A stretch of 64,000 nt of DNA from Kangiella sp. TOML190 (GCF_023706045.1 NZ_BQYL01000001.1:1488001-1552000); one strand, 5' to 3'; shown: positions 18,635 to 28,058, counted from the stretch's first letter. Notes: generated by a model from the sequence alone, not told the origin. Program-made: numbers and translations.

Positions 18635-19147
18635 ATGGAGCTAATCTATACAATTTTAGATTTTATCGACAAAGGCGGATGGGTCCTGTGGGTTATTGGG
18701 GCTGTCCTGTTCTTGATGTGGACATTTATCATTGAGCGTTATTGGTACATTTATGGTGAATTTCCCAAGCTGGCTCGTATCAAGATTGCTGAATGGGATG
18801 CGCGTGACGACACACTGTCTTGGCGTGCCCATCGGATCCGCGATTACTGGGTATCGGAAGCACGTGAATCATTAAATGCACGTTTGCTGCTAATAAAAAC
18901 CTTGATTGCGGTTTGCCCGCTGTTGGGTTTGTTAGGAACGGTAACGGGTATGATTGACGTTTTCGACACTATGTCTGGACAAGGTTCAGGTTCTGCGCGC
19001 CAAATGGCCGGTGGGATCTTTAAGGCGACAATTCCCACCATGGCTGGGATGGTAGCAGCACTTTCTGGACTATTCGTTAGCAATCGTCTTGAGCAAGCGG
19101 CTTTTGTAAAGTCGCATCAGTTCGCTGATAGTCTTCCGCATCATTAA
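18635..19147 (+). CDS. exbB2: ExbB2, MotA/TolQ/ExbB proton channel protein
   Basis: Inner-membrane scaffold and proton channel of the TonB2 motor. Seen: 170 residues with three hydrophobic segments (about 14-36, 86-108, 128-150) and CPLLGLLGTVTGMIDVF plus IPTMAGMVAALSG in the last two. This is the short form typical of TonB2 clusters, without the long N-terminal region of TtpC. It sits between ttpC and exbD2 (17-base gap) on the same strand. Confidence 0.94.
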   Translation: MELIYTILDFIDKGGWVLWVIGAVLFLMWTFIIERYWYIYGEFPKLARIKIAEWDARDDTLSWRAHRIRDYWVSEARESLNARLLLIKTLIAVCPLLGLLGTVTGMIDVFDTMSGQGSGSARQMAGGIFKATIPTMAGMVAALSGLFVSNRLEQAAFVKSHQFADSLPHH

Positions 19148-19164
19148 AATTTGGGTGAACCTTA

Positions 19165-19566
19165 ATGGCAATTAGTACTCAAAAAAAGACAGAAGATGTA
19201 GAAATTGATATGACGCCGATGCTCGACATCGTCTTCATCATGTTGATTTTCTTTATTGTGACTACGGTTTTCGTAAAGCAAGCCGGCGTTGAAGTGAATA
19301 AAACTGAAGCGCTAACCTCAACGGCGCGTCCGGATGCTTATGTTTTTATCGCAATTGATGAGAATAACCAGATTCATATTGATAAAACGGTTGTTCAGAA
19401 AGCGGAAATTAAAGCAAAGTTAAACGCGATGCGTGTTGAAAACCCGAATGGCGATGTGGTGATACAGCCGGATAAAAAAGCTCGAGCAGGATTAGTCTTG
19501 GACGTGCTTGATCAGGCGAAACGAACCGGCGCCAAAGTCTCAATAGCAACAGAGCAGGTTAAATAA
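19165..19566 (+). CDS. exbD2: ExbD2, biopolymer transport protein
   Basis: Single-pass inner-membrane stator component that couples proton flow to TonB. Seen: 133 residues, DMTPMLDIVFIMLIFF with the essential membrane Asp (residue 25), one transmembrane helix, then a small periplasmic domain ending in the TolR-like VIQPDKKARAGLVLDVLDQ. tonB2 begins two bases after its stop, so the two are very likely translationally coupled. Confidence 0.95.
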   Translation: MAISTQKKTEDVEIDMTPMLDIVFIMLIFFIVTTVFVKQAGVEVNKTEALTSTARPDAYVFIAIDENNQIHIDKTVVQKAEIKAKLNAMRVENPNGDVVIQPDKKARAGLVLDVLDQAKRTGAKVSIATEQVK

Positions 19567-19568
19567 TA

Positions 19569-20198
19569 ATGGCTAGAATAGCGTTAAGTGCACTAATCTC
19601 ATTAGGCATTGTAATCGGCTTGTTTTTGCTGATGAACAGTCTCATTAGTGCGGTATCCAAACCCGATGAAGCGGAAGTGCAAGCCGTGGACTTAGGTTTT
19701 GTGGAAGAAGAGAAAAAGGTTCAGCGTAAAGAGCGCCGAGTACCGAAGAAGCCACCACCACCAAAAGAGCCTCCACCACCGCAGCAGCAAGTGCAGCAGC
19801 AAAATAAAGTGGTAACCGCGATTGTCAATATTCAAGTAGAAAACTTGGATGCTACATTTGAAGGTGAAGGCCTGTATGCTGGTGCTTTAGGCTCAGGAGC
19901 TGGAGATTTTTCTGGTTTTGGTGATGGCGAAGCTATCCCTATTGCTACTTTTCCGCCTAACTATCCGCAAGAAGCGAATTTAAAAGGTATTGAAGGCTGG
20001 GTTGACTTCACCTTTGATATTGGTCCTGATGGCGCACCTTCAAATATTAAGGTGGTTGGTGCTAATCCACGCCGCGTTTTCGACAAAGAAGCTCGCCGAG
20101 CGATACGTCGCTGGAAGTTCAAGCCTAAAATGTATAATGGCCAACCCGTAGTACAGAAGAATATGCGTTATCGCCTTGAATTTAAACTAGAACAATAG
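19569..20198 (+). CDS. tonB2: TonB2, energy transducer
   Basis: Transmits the proton motive force from ExbBD to outer-membrane receptors. Seen: 209 residues; N-terminal anchor helix (about 5-28); Pro/Lys-rich spanner with KKPPPPKEPPPP; C-terminal TonB domain beginning at about residue 130 with FPPNYPQEANLKGIEGWV and ending MRYRLEFKLEQ. The linker is short, typical of TonB2 rather than TonB1. The M56 sensor at 44228-46048 carries a recognisably similar TonB domain. Confidence 0.95.
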   Translation: MARIALSALISLGIVIGLFLLMNSLISAVSKPDEAEVQAVDLGFVEEEKKVQRKERRVPKKPPPPKEPPPPQQQVQQQNKVVTAIVNIQVENLDATFEGEGLYAGALGSGAGDFSGFGDGEAIPIATFPPNYPQEANLKGIEGWVDFTFDIGPDGAPSNIKVVGANPRRVFDKEARRAIRRWKFKPKMYNGQPVVQKNMRYRLEFKLEQ

Positions 20199-20207
20199 GA
20201 GATGCAG

Positions 20208-21572
20208 ATGATTAGAAAGTTAGCAATCTTTACCGCTTTAGCTTCCATATTGTCCGTCTCGACAACAGCTGATGCACTGGTATCGACTAAATATACGGGT
20301 TCATGCCAGTTTTTAGCCAAAGAAACGGGCAAGTATCCTGAGAAAAAGGTTAAAGGTTTTAAAAGTGAAGCCACCTTTAAAAAGATGCAAAATGCCAATC
20401 AGCTGATGGCTGATGGTAACAAGGCGCAAGCTAAAGCCATTTTGATGGAAATTAAAAATAGCTCTAGTGATAGTTTCACTTTATCTATCGTTAATCAATA
20501 CCTTGCTCGTTTGGCATACGATGCCGGTAACTTTAACCAAGCTGTTCAGTACGCAAGACAAGTGGTGGAGTTAGATGCTTTGCCAGTTAATGCGATTTTA
20601 AGTATGAAAAAGCAAGTAGCTTATGCATATGTGGCTAAAAAGGATTATAAAAATGCCATTAACTGGCTTAAGCAGTATTTTGACCAGGTCATCAAGCCGC
20701 CGGTTTCTGACTATAAGATGCTAGCGCAGCTCTATTATCAAGATAAGCAGTATAAAAGTGCTATTTGTCCTTCATACATTGCTTTAAAGAAAACGAGCAA
20801 AGCAAAAGACAAGGAACCGTTATATAAAATGCTTTTCGGTATGCATTATCGGCTAAAAGATTTGGCGGGAAGTGCGAAAATCCTAGCGGAAATGATCAAT
20901 TTTTACCCCAATAACAAGCAATATTGGGAGCAGCTATATTCGATTGAACACCAAAGAGGAGATACCAAAGCCGCGCTGGCGGTTTCAGAACTTGCCTATC
21001 AAAAAGGACTTTGGACTACGGAAAAAGAGATAAAAAATTTAGCTTCTATGCACGCTAATAATGGTTCGCCTTATAATGCTGCAGCTCGTATTGAAGAAGG
21101 CATAAAAAAGGGTATTGTTAAAAGTAATGTAGAAAATCTAAAACTTTTAGCTCGTTTTTTGGATCAGGCTAAAGCTGATGATAAAGCTATATCAGCGTAT
21201 AGAAGGTTGATTAATACTACTGGCTCTGGCAAATATGCTTTTAGAATCGGTAATATTCACTTCAGCAAGGAAAAGTACAAAGAAGCCATTTCAGCCTTTA
21301 ATGAGGCGGTACAGAAAGGCGGGCTCTCGAGTAGTGAAGCTGGTAATACCTATCTACAGCTTGGCGCTGCCAAGTTCTATTTAGGTCAGGAAGCAGGTGC
21401 TATTCAAGCTCTAAATAAGGCAAAAAATTATGAGCAAACTCGTAAAAGTGCTACATCTTGGGTAGGGTTTATTCAGGAAAAGCAAAGAATACGGGAGCTT
21501 ATGAAAAAAGATGCTGCAGAGTTAGAAGCTGAAGTAGCCGCTGAGACTGAAAAAGCAGAAGAAACGGAATAA
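20208..21572 (+). CDS. Secreted TPR protein of the TonB2 cluster
   Basis: Tetratricopeptide-repeat protein that commonly ends TtpC-type TonB2 operons; in Vibrio the tpr gene downstream of tonB2 is co-transcribed, and its function is unclear. Seen: signal peptide (1 to about 21, ending TTADA), then TPR-like helical pairs from about residue 55 to 430 (for example AYDAGNFNQAVQYARQVVEL and YKEAISAFNEAVQKG), and a Glu-rich tail. I chose ATG 20208 because AGGAG lies six bases upstream; an ATG at 20202 is in frame but too close to that site. A terminator follows directly. Confidence 0.9.
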   Translation: MIRKLAIFTALASILSVSTTADALVSTKYTGSCQFLAKETGKYPEKKVKGFKSEATFKKMQNANQLMADGNKAQAKAILMEIKNSSSDSFTLSIVNQYLARLAYDAGNFNQAVQYARQVVELDALPVNAILSMKKQVAYAYVAKKDYKNAINWLKQYFDQVIKPPVSDYKMLAQLYYQDKQYKSAICPSYIALKKTSKAKDKEPLYKMLFGMHYRLKDLAGSAKILAEMINFYPNNKQYWEQLYSIEHQRGDTKAALAVSELAYQKGLWTTEKEIKNLASMHANNGSPYNAAARIEEGIKKGIVKSNVENLKLLARFLDQAKADDKAISAYRRLINTTGSGKYAFRIGNIHFSKEKYKEAISAFNEAVQKGGLSSSEAGNTYLQLGAAKFYLGQEAGAIQALNKAKNYEQTRKSATSWVGFIQEKQRIRELMKKDAAELEAEVAAETEKAEETE

Positions 21573-21576
21573 CAAT

Positions 21577-21602
21577 AAGGCCTCTTTTGAGGCCTTTCTT
21601 TT
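21577..21602 (+). terminator. Rho-independent terminator after the TonB2 operon
   Basis: AAGGCCTC/GAGGCCTT stem with a TTTT loop, then a T-rich run. It lies only 14 bases before the next start, so the following gene may be expressed by read-through or from a promoter inside the operon. Confidence 0.85.
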
Positions 21603-21615
21603 GATTGTCTACTTA

Positions 21616-23427
21616 ATGAGCAAGCGTTCCTATTTAAAGCTATTCTTATTTAGCACTCTTTTTTTCTTCTCTAAGCTGTATGCATTTGATGCTCCGCCAA
21701 TAGAGCGTTCTGTTAATGAAACTATTTCAGACAATCTTCGGATACAGCTGTTAAAAACGAATAGTAATAGCATTCACTATGTGATCAGCTTTTTAAATCA
21801 AGCATATGATCAGCAGAAACTTATTGCTGAGTTAGAAGATTTTTCTTTTCGAAATGGTATTTCCTTTGATGAGAAAGCTGATCGCCTTCATCAGACTTTT
21901 AGTTTTGAATTATCGCAAGCAAAGCTTGGTGATTTAAATAAAGTGCTTAGTGCCAGCTTGAGAAATTCGGCCAATATTAACATTAGTCTTATTGGCAACC
22001 TCAATATCCAAAAGCAACTAGGTGCCATGTATAGTGCTTGGGATAGTAAGAGCACCCTTTCCATTTCGCCTAGCGACAATGTTTTTACTAAGATCGTTGA
22101 TAGAGAGTTGCTAAAAAATAAAGAAGCTTATTGGCAAACGGTGCTAGCCGCTTTAATTTATTGCGATAGTAGCAATTTAAATCAACTCAACTTTCGTCTT
22201 AGTGAAGATAAACTATCTTGTGTTTTGAACAGCCATCAGCAAGCCATAAGCGATGGCGATATTGCAGAGCTTAAAGCTAATTTCTTAGATTATCTAAATT
22301 TTAAACAAAGTACCTCCGCTGGCTTAATTGAGTTATTAAATATTACAGAGTTTGACGATAATTTAGCAAAATTACAGGAGCTAATTACTTACTTACCACA
22401 GATATCTATCGAGAAAGTTAGCCAAGAATATCATCAGTTGCTCTCCGATAATGGCCCCCGTTTACGTAAAGTTGCAGAAGATGGTGAGCTTGATAATGAT
22501 GTGTTTTCTGATGAGCACCAGATATTGGTCAAGGCGCAAGATTTTGGTCATAAACTCCAATACTTAGCACTTTACTTGAATGTTAACTACCTTGAGTTTT
22601 GCGCTATTGTCCAGTGTCAAGAGCAAACTCAATTGGTCTATCAGTTTATTACTAAAGATCCCGTGTTAATTCTTTTTAAATTCGAACTTGGCTCAAGTGA
22701 AAAACTTGTTGATAAGGTAGTTAAGCAAATAATTCGCCCGCTGCTAAATAGCCAAGTGCCATTATCTCAAGAACAATTGAAGATTGAATTTATCGGTCAG
22801 GATGGAACCATTACTAACCCAATAGTCCAATATTCAAGTTTGTTTCAACAGAGCGATGCTCTAGCAGTCGAAAAAGCGTCTAATCTGATTAGGATTAGTG
22901 GTATTTCTACACCGCAATGGTCGATTAAGTTGGATCAGCTTGAGCTGGGCGATAGTACTTGGCCACTCTATCAATTTTATCAATATTGGTTGCGTTACTA
23001 TCTGAGCAAAAACTCAATAGAGGGTTTGCAAATTAACCAATGGCAGTCCTTACGCAATAATGTCTTAGAGTTTGAGTCTGGCATGCCCGCTAATACGTTG
23101 ATTTCTGCTTTATATCAATCCATAAGAGAATTTAACCTTAGCCTAAACCATGAGAGCTTTACTGCCGCAAAACAAGCCTTCTTGGCTAGAGTTGGGCTTA
23201 TTGATGAAAGCACTGTCGAATATCAAGTATTGTCTTCAGTTTATCGGTTACCGATTAAAAATTATGTATCGCAAGCTATTGAAAGATTAGAATTTGCGGA
23301 GTTTAGCGCCTATGCTACATCTTTGATTAGTGATCCTAACCCTGCAATTATCAGTAGTGCTAAAAGCGCTCAAGAACTGAATGACGTGCAATTGCGCCAA
23401 TTAATTCAAGCGCAAGCAGCGCAGTAG
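21616..23427 (+). CDS. Secreted protein of unknown function, possible inactive M16-peptidase-like fold
   Basis: Not recognised with certainty. Seen: 603 residues from ATG 21616 (a TTG at 21601 lies in the terminator tail and is less likely); signal peptide about 1-22 (ending KLYA); no lipobox; and no HxxEH zinc motif. The last third, with LISALYQSIREFNLSLNHESFTAA-like helical spacing and repeated 'leucine-rich helix then short strand' alternation, resembles the non-catalytic halves of M16 (insulinase/PqqF-like) proteins. That is pattern inference and needs profile comparison. It directly follows the TonB2 operon terminator on the same strand, so a link to TonB-dependent envelope work is possible but unproven. 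Confidence 0.55.
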   Translation: MSKRSYLKLFLFSTLFFFSKLYAFDAPPIERSVNETISDNLRIQLLKTNSNSIHYVISFLNQAYDQQKLIAELEDFSFRNGISFDEKADRLHQTFSFELSQAKLGDLNKVLSASLRNSANINISLIGNLNIQKQLGAMYSAWDSKSTLSISPSDNVFTKIVDRELLKNKEAYWQTVLAALIYCDSSNLNQLNFRLSEDKLSCVLNSHQQAISDGDIAELKANFLDYLNFKQSTSAGLIELLNITEFDDNLAKLQELITYLPQISIEKVSQEYHQLLSDNGPRLRKVAEDGELDNDVFSDEHQILVKAQDFGHKLQYLALYLNVNYLEFCAIVQCQEQTQLVYQFITKDPVLILFKFELGSSEKLVDKVVKQIIRPLLNSQVPLSQEQLKIEFIGQDGTITNPIVQYSSLFQQSDALAVEKASNLIRISGISTPQWSIKLDQLELGDSTWPLYQFYQYWLRYYLSKNSIEGLQINQWQSLRNNVLEFESGMPANTLISALYQSIREFNLSLNHESFTAAKQAFLARVGLIDESTVEYQVLSSVYRLPIKNYVSQAIERLEFAEFSAYATSLISDPNPAIISSAKSAQELNDVQLRQLIQAQAAQ

Positions 23428-23547
23428 TCGCTCTAAATAGTCCTCAGCAGTATCCGCAATGAAATAATTTATTACTATTACTAACAGCATCTCACATCGT
23501 GATTGGCTATAATGGCCTTACAATACTAAAAAGGATCCAACGCTAGG

Positions 23548-24930
23548 GTGAAACAACAGTTAAAAGAAGCCGTTGAGCTGGTTGAACGTGGCTTAGATAA
23601 GAATGTACGGCTTTGTGTTACTGGGCTTAGCAGGGCAGGTAAAACTGCCTTTATAACCTCGTTCGTTAATCAGTTACTGCATCACAAGGATTCTTCTGGC
23701 TTACCCTTTTGGCTCTCGCACGCTGAAGGACGGATTCTAGCCGTAAAAATTGAGCAGCATCCAGAACTGCATATCCCAGCCTTTCCTTATGCCGACGCTT
23801 TAAAAGCGATTGAGGAAGAAGCCAGCTGGCCGCAATCAACCCGCAACGTAAGCCAAATTCGATTGAGTATCAAATACAAAATCAAAAATCGTTGGGTTAA
23901 AAAACTGCAGCAAGTGAGTCATCTTAAGGTAGATATTGTAGACTATCCGGGTGAATGGCTTTTGGATCTGCCACTCTTGCAAATGAATTATCAGCAATGG
24001 TCTCGGCAGTTTTATAATTGGCTTGCGCAAGAACCGCAAAAATCGTTATCCAAACAGTTTCATGAGTCATTGAAAGGGTTTGATGCTAGTCAACAATACG
24101 ATGAGGCTCAGCTAAAAAAAATCAGCCAAAGTTTTCGTGGATTTTTAATCGACTGTAAGCAGCAAGGCTCAGGGATCCATTGTATTCAGCCAGGGCGCTT
24201 CGTGCTTCCGGGTGATCTTGATGGTGCGCCAGTATTGGACTTTTTTCCGTGTCTTGATAACGTTAAAGTTGATATTAGCAATACCAACTTTGCACAGTTA
24301 GAAAAGCGTTATGATTATTACCAAGAGCAAATTGTTAAGCCTTTTTTTAAAGAGTATTTTTCGAAGGTTGATAGACAAGTGCTATTGGTTGACTGCTTAG
24401 AAGTGCTCAATCAAGGGTATGATTCATACAAGGAATTGCAAAGTACTTTAACCAAATTAATCACCAGCTTTAACTATGGCGAGTCAAATTGGTTTAAGCG
24501 CATGTTCCAACCGAGTATCAGCAAATTGCTCGTGGCCGCAAGTAAATCGGATCACCTTCCACCAGAGCAGCACCCTAATTTAAAAAAGTTTTTAAGTAAT
24601 ATGCTCAATCACTCGGAAAACCTAGTGGGCTATCAAGGCGTAGAGGTTGAGAATACGGTGTTTAGCGCGATTGAAGTAACTCAGCCAGTAAAGACTGATT
24701 ATCAGGGCCAAACATTAATATGTGTAAAAGGGCTGGAGCTTGATAGCGGTAAAGAAGTCGTCAATTATCCAGGAAAAATTCCTACCCAGCCAATGACAAA
24801 GACACAATGGCAGCAGCAAGCATTTAACTTTGTTGATTTTGCTATTCCGGAACTGCCGGTTGGCGAAGCACTGCCACACCAACGAATGGATCAGGTGATT
24901 CAAGCGCTGATAGGAGATAAATTTTTATGA
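23548..24930 (+). CDS. ycjX: YcjX-family P-loop GTPase-like protein
   Basis: DUF463/YcjX protein, a stress-associated P-loop NTPase whose partner is the membrane protein YcjF. Seen: 460 residues, P-loop GLSRAGKTAF at about 26-35, the conserved VDIVDYPGEWLLDLPLL block (Walker B-like, about 131-147), FFPCLDN, and LLVAASKSDHLP as the guanine-specificity-like region. It starts at GTG 23548, with AAGGA about 12 bases upstream. In enterobacteria ycjXF follows the psp genes; no pspABC is seen here. It overlaps ycjF by 4 bases. Confidence 0.93.
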   Translation: MKQQLKEAVELVERGLDKNVRLCVTGLSRAGKTAFITSFVNQLLHHKDSSGLPFWLSHAEGRILAVKIEQHPELHIPAFPYADALKAIEEEASWPQSTRNVSQIRLSIKYKIKNRWVKKLQQVSHLKVDIVDYPGEWLLDLPLLQMNYQQWSRQFYNWLAQEPQKSLSKQFHESLKGFDASQQYDEAQLKKISQSFRGFLIDCKQQGSGIHCIQPGRFVLPGDLDGAPVLDFFPCLDNVKVDISNTNFAQLEKRYDYYQEQIVKPFFKEYFSKVDRQVLLVDCLEVLNQGYDSYKELQSTLTKLITSFNYGESNWFKRMFQPSISKLLVAASKSDHLPPEQHPNLKKFLSNMLNHSENLVGYQGVEVENTVFSAIEVTQPVKTDYQGQTLICVKGLELDSGKEVVNYPGKIPTQPMTKTQWQQQAFNFVDFAIPELPVGEALPHQRMDQVIQALIGDKFL

Positions 24931-26012
24931 GTGATAAGCCGGTTAAGTTTGAGTCAGATGCGATAAAAGCTAGCACAATCGAACAGCAAGAAACCTTACT
25001 TGATAATGAGGCTTTACTTAATGCTGACGACAAAAATTTACCAGTGACCAGCGGTAATCTAAAGTTAAAACCGCAACAAAAGAAACAGAGTTGGAGTCGT
25101 TATTTCTGGCGATCTTTTGCCGCTTTGGTAGTAGCTGGCGCGACATATGAAGCTTGGCAGTTTATCCAAGCCAGTTTTTCGATTAATCCGCTATTGGGTT
25201 GGGGGGTAACGGCTTTAACTGCTTTAACCCTTGTAGCAGGTGTCGGTGCGCTGATCAAAGGTCGTATTAAGTCGCGTCGGTTAAAGCGGCGTTTAAAATT
25301 ACAAAAGCAATTAGAGGCGTTAGAAGCAAGCGATTCCTATGGTCAGTCGCTGGGACTGTTGGAGCAAATTAATGATGAAATTATCCAAGAGGTGGATATT
25401 AGTCAAGCTCTTGCGAATTTTGAACAGCAGAAATCTTATTCGCATAATGACAAAGAATTGTTACAGATTTATTCTAATCAGGTGCTTTCGGGCTTAGACC
25501 GGTTAGCAATGGATGCTATTAGCAAACATGCCAGTGAATCCGCTGTGATGGTTGCTCTTAGCCCCTTAGCCGCTGCTGATATGGCCCTGGTAGCATGGCG
25601 TTCGAGTAAAATGCTGCAAGAAATCTCAAGAATTTATGGTTGTCCGCAGAATGTTTTTGGTCGCTTTGGCTTGACCAAACAGGTAGCAACTAATTTAATG
25701 TTGGCGGGTGCTTCGGAATTGGTCGCCGATGCAGGAGTTGAACTGTTAGGGAAAAGCTTAACCGCAACTATTTCGGGAAAAGTTGCGCAAGGTATAGGCG
25801 TCGGTATTTTGATCGCGCGACTGGGGATCCAAACCATGAAGCTTTGCCGACCTATGCAGTTCGATGAGGATAGCCAGCCGCGACTTAGTCAGTTGCGTAA
25901 ACTTATCAGCGAAAGAGTTTTATCGATTGTTAAAACAAAAAATTCAGCACAATCAGATAAACCTGAATTAGCAAAATCCGAATCCAACAAAGCGAAACGA
26001 AAATCAAGTTAA
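24927..26012 (+). CDS. ycjF: YcjF-family inner-membrane protein (DUF697)
   Basis: Partner of YcjX. Seen: 361 residues; polar N-terminus; two adjacent membrane helices at about 58-78 and 82-105; a very basic stretch RIKSRRLKRRLKLQKQ right after them; then a DUF697 domain with VALSPLAAADMALVAWRSSKM and a Gly-rich hydrophobic region; and a Lys/Ser-rich tail. It overlaps ycjX by ATGA, which indicates coupled translation. The function is unknown beyond membership of the envelope-stress-linked ycjXF pair. Confidence 0.92.
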   Translation: MSDKPVKFESDAIKASTIEQQETLLDNEALLNADDKNLPVTSGNLKLKPQQKKQSWSRYFWRSFAALVVAGATYEAWQFIQASFSINPLLGWGVTALTALTLVAGVGALIKGRIKSRRLKRRLKLQKQLEALEASDSYGQSLGLLEQINDEIIQEVDISQALANFEQQKSYSHNDKELLQIYSNQVLSGLDRLAMDAISKHASESAVMVALSPLAAADMALVAWRSSKMLQEISRIYGCPQNVFGRFGLTKQVATNLMLAGASELVADAGVELLGKSLTATISGKVAQGIGVGILIARLGIQTMKLCRPMQFDEDSQPRLSQLRKLISERVLSIVKTKNSAQSDKPELAKSESNKAKRKSS

Positions 26013-26041
26013 ACAAAACCAATTTAAACCAGGGGAACCTA

Positions 26042-26839
26042 ATGATTGAATTGAAGAACCTTGCCAAAACTTTTGCATACGATAAAAAGGAAGCAAAAGC
26101 TCGGCAAAAAAAAGTAGTGAAAGATCCTCGTGAAGGAGAGGGTGTTTTTCATGCGGTAAAAGATGTTAGCTTTAATGTTGAGCCAGGCAAGGTTTTAGGA
26201 CTGTTGGGTCCCAACGGTGCGGGTAAAACCACTACTTTGCGGATGCTATCAACAGCGCTGCAACCAACTTCTGGCCAGATTTTAATCGATGGTAAGGATG
26301 TTACTAAAGATCCTTTATACGCTACCAAACAGATTGGTTTTTTATCGGGAAAAACAGGTCTTTACCACCGATTAACGGTGCAAGAAAACGTTGAATACTT
26401 TGGCCGTATGCACGGCTTATCGAATCAAGAATTGGCGCAGCGGGTAGATCAAATCTTCACCATGCTCGATATGCATTCTTTTGCTGCGAAAAGGGCTGAT
26501 GATTTATCGACTGGTATGTCACAAAGAGCTTCGATCGCGCGCGCAGTAATTCATAACCCAAAAGTTTTGGTGTTTGATGAACCTACCACTGGTTTAGATG
26601 TGATTTCAGCAAAAACCGTCTTGGATTTTATCGAATCTTATCGTGGTAGCGATATGTCGGTAATTTTTTCGACCCATCATTTACATGAAGTGGAGCAGCT
26701 CTGCGATCAGGTCTGCTTGATCGACTTGGGCGTATCTAAGTTCTTTGGTTCCACAGCAGAGTTTGCAGCTCTATCAGAAAACCAAGATCTCTATTCATCT
26801 TTCTTAAAATTAGTAGAAGAACAACCGGAGGTAGCATAG
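26042..26839 (+). CDS. natA: ABC-2 sodium exporter ATP-binding protein NatA
   Basis: Cytoplasmic ATPase of a NatAB-type efflux system, which in Bacillus extrudes Na+. Seen: 265 residues; Walker A GPNGAGKTT; signature LSTGMSQRASIARA; Walker B VLVFDEPTTGLD; H-loop STHHLHE. An insertion near the N-terminus (KKEAKARQKKVVKDPREGEG) is rich in Lys. AGGGGAA precedes the ATG. natB starts one base after the stop, so the pair is one unit. Na+ specificity is inferred from family resemblance of both subunits and the marine-like context. Confidence 0.85.
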   Translation: MIELKNLAKTFAYDKKEAKARQKKVVKDPREGEGVFHAVKDVSFNVEPGKVLGLLGPNGAGKTTTLRMLSTALQPTSGQILIDGKDVTKDPLYATKQIGFLSGKTGLYHRLTVQENVEYFGRMHGLSNQELAQRVDQIFTMLDMHSFAAKRADDLSTGMSQRASIARAVIHNPKVLVFDEPTTGLDVISAKTVLDFIESYRGSDMSVIFSTHHLHEVEQLCDQVCLIDLGVSKFFGSTAEFAALSENQDLYSSFLKLVEEQPEVA

Positions 26840-26840
26840 T

Positions 26841-28037
26841 ATGTGGCTGATTTATAAAAAAGAAATCCTAGAAATGCTGCGTGATAAGCGGACCTTGATT
26901 TTTTCAATTCTACTGCCAACGCTAATTTTTCCAGTGATATTTTTCTTTTTAGGAAAATTCACCATGGATAAAACCAAGGAAGCACAAGAAAAAGAAATAA
27001 ATATTGCCTTTGTTAATGTACAGCAGATGCCAGGCCTAGAACCTTTATTCACTAAAGAAAAAGGGTTTAATAAAAAAACCTTAGAGTCAGATGATTTTAA
27101 ATCGGCTATTTTAAACAAAGAGGTGGATTATATTTTAGAGGTTTCTGTGGAATCACAACTGCCAGTGCTGACTAAATCCCAACAGGAAATAACCCTGTAT
27201 TATAAAGGTTCTTCGCGTCTTAATAATATTATGACGACACGGGTTAATAAAATTATCGATGCTTTTAACAATGCGCAAAGACGTGAGCTTGGTGCCGTTT
27301 TTAACTTGTCTAATGATAATGTTAAAGCGTTCAACTCTCCATTAGAAGTTAAGAAAGAAAATTTTGCCACTAAGCGTGAAAGAACTGGCGAAATGGTTGG
27401 GCCTATGACTGCTTATATTTTGATTTTATTAGCCGTTGCTGGCGCTATGTATCCAGCACTTGAAATAGGCGTAGGGGAGAAAGAGCGCGGTACGCTTGAA
27501 ACCTTGTTGCTAACTCCAATGCCAAAAAGCAATATGGTTTTAGCTAAGTTTGCTGTTATTTTTACTACCAGTTTTTTATCCGTGGCAGTAACGTTGCTCA
27601 GTTATCTGTTCTGGACCTATATATTTACCCTCGGCGGTAAAATGATCAATTTAAGTTTCTTGTCTAACATTTCCTCGCTCGATATTTTATTGGTGGCAGT
27701 GTTATTGATTCCGTTGACCAGTATTTTTGCATCATTGATGCTGTGCGCTTCTATCTATGCAAAAAATATGAAAGAGGCTCAAGCTTATATGTCGCCGATT
27801 ATGATGATGGGCTTTTTGCCAGTAATTATCGCTTTTGTACCAGGAATGGAGCTAAACTGGAAAACTGCCATGATACCGGTAACTAACGTAGCGCTAGCCA
27901 TGAAAGATCTGATTAAAGGCACTGTGGACTATAGTTTAATTGGGGTATTGTTAGCATCAACGCTAGTGATTGCAGGAGCGATGCTATATTTTGCTACTCA
28001 ATTCTTCAAAAAGGAAAAGGTATTATTTAGAAGCTAA
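26841..28037 (+). CDS. natB: ABC-2 sodium exporter permease NatB
   Basis: Membrane subunit paired with NatA. Seen: 398 residues; one N-terminal transmembrane helix (about 20-40); a periplasmic domain of about 140 residues; then five hydrophobic segments from about residue 188 to the end; and the ABC-2 hallmark EIGVGEKERGTLETLLLTP between the second and third helices. The sequence ends in a basic FFKKEKVLFRS tail. A strong bidirectional terminator follows. Confidence 0.87.
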   Translation: MWLIYKKEILEMLRDKRTLIFSILLPTLIFPVIFFFLGKFTMDKTKEAQEKEINIAFVNVQQMPGLEPLFTKEKGFNKKTLESDDFKSAILNKEVDYILEVSVESQLPVLTKSQQEITLYYKGSSRLNNIMTTRVNKIIDAFNNAQRRELGAVFNLSNDNVKAFNSPLEVKKENFATKRERTGEMVGPMTAYILILLAVAGAMYPALEIGVGEKERGTLETLLLTPMPKSNMVLAKFAVIFTTSFLSVAVTLLSYLFWTYIFTLGGKMINLSFLSNISSLDILLVAVLLIPLTSIFASLMLCASIYAKNMKEAQAYMSPIMMMGFLPVIIAFVPGMELNWKTAMIPVTNVALAMKDLIKGTVDYSLIGVLLASTLVIAGAMLYFATQFFKKEKVLFRS

Positions 28038-28058
28038 ACATCAGTTTATAACAGCAAT

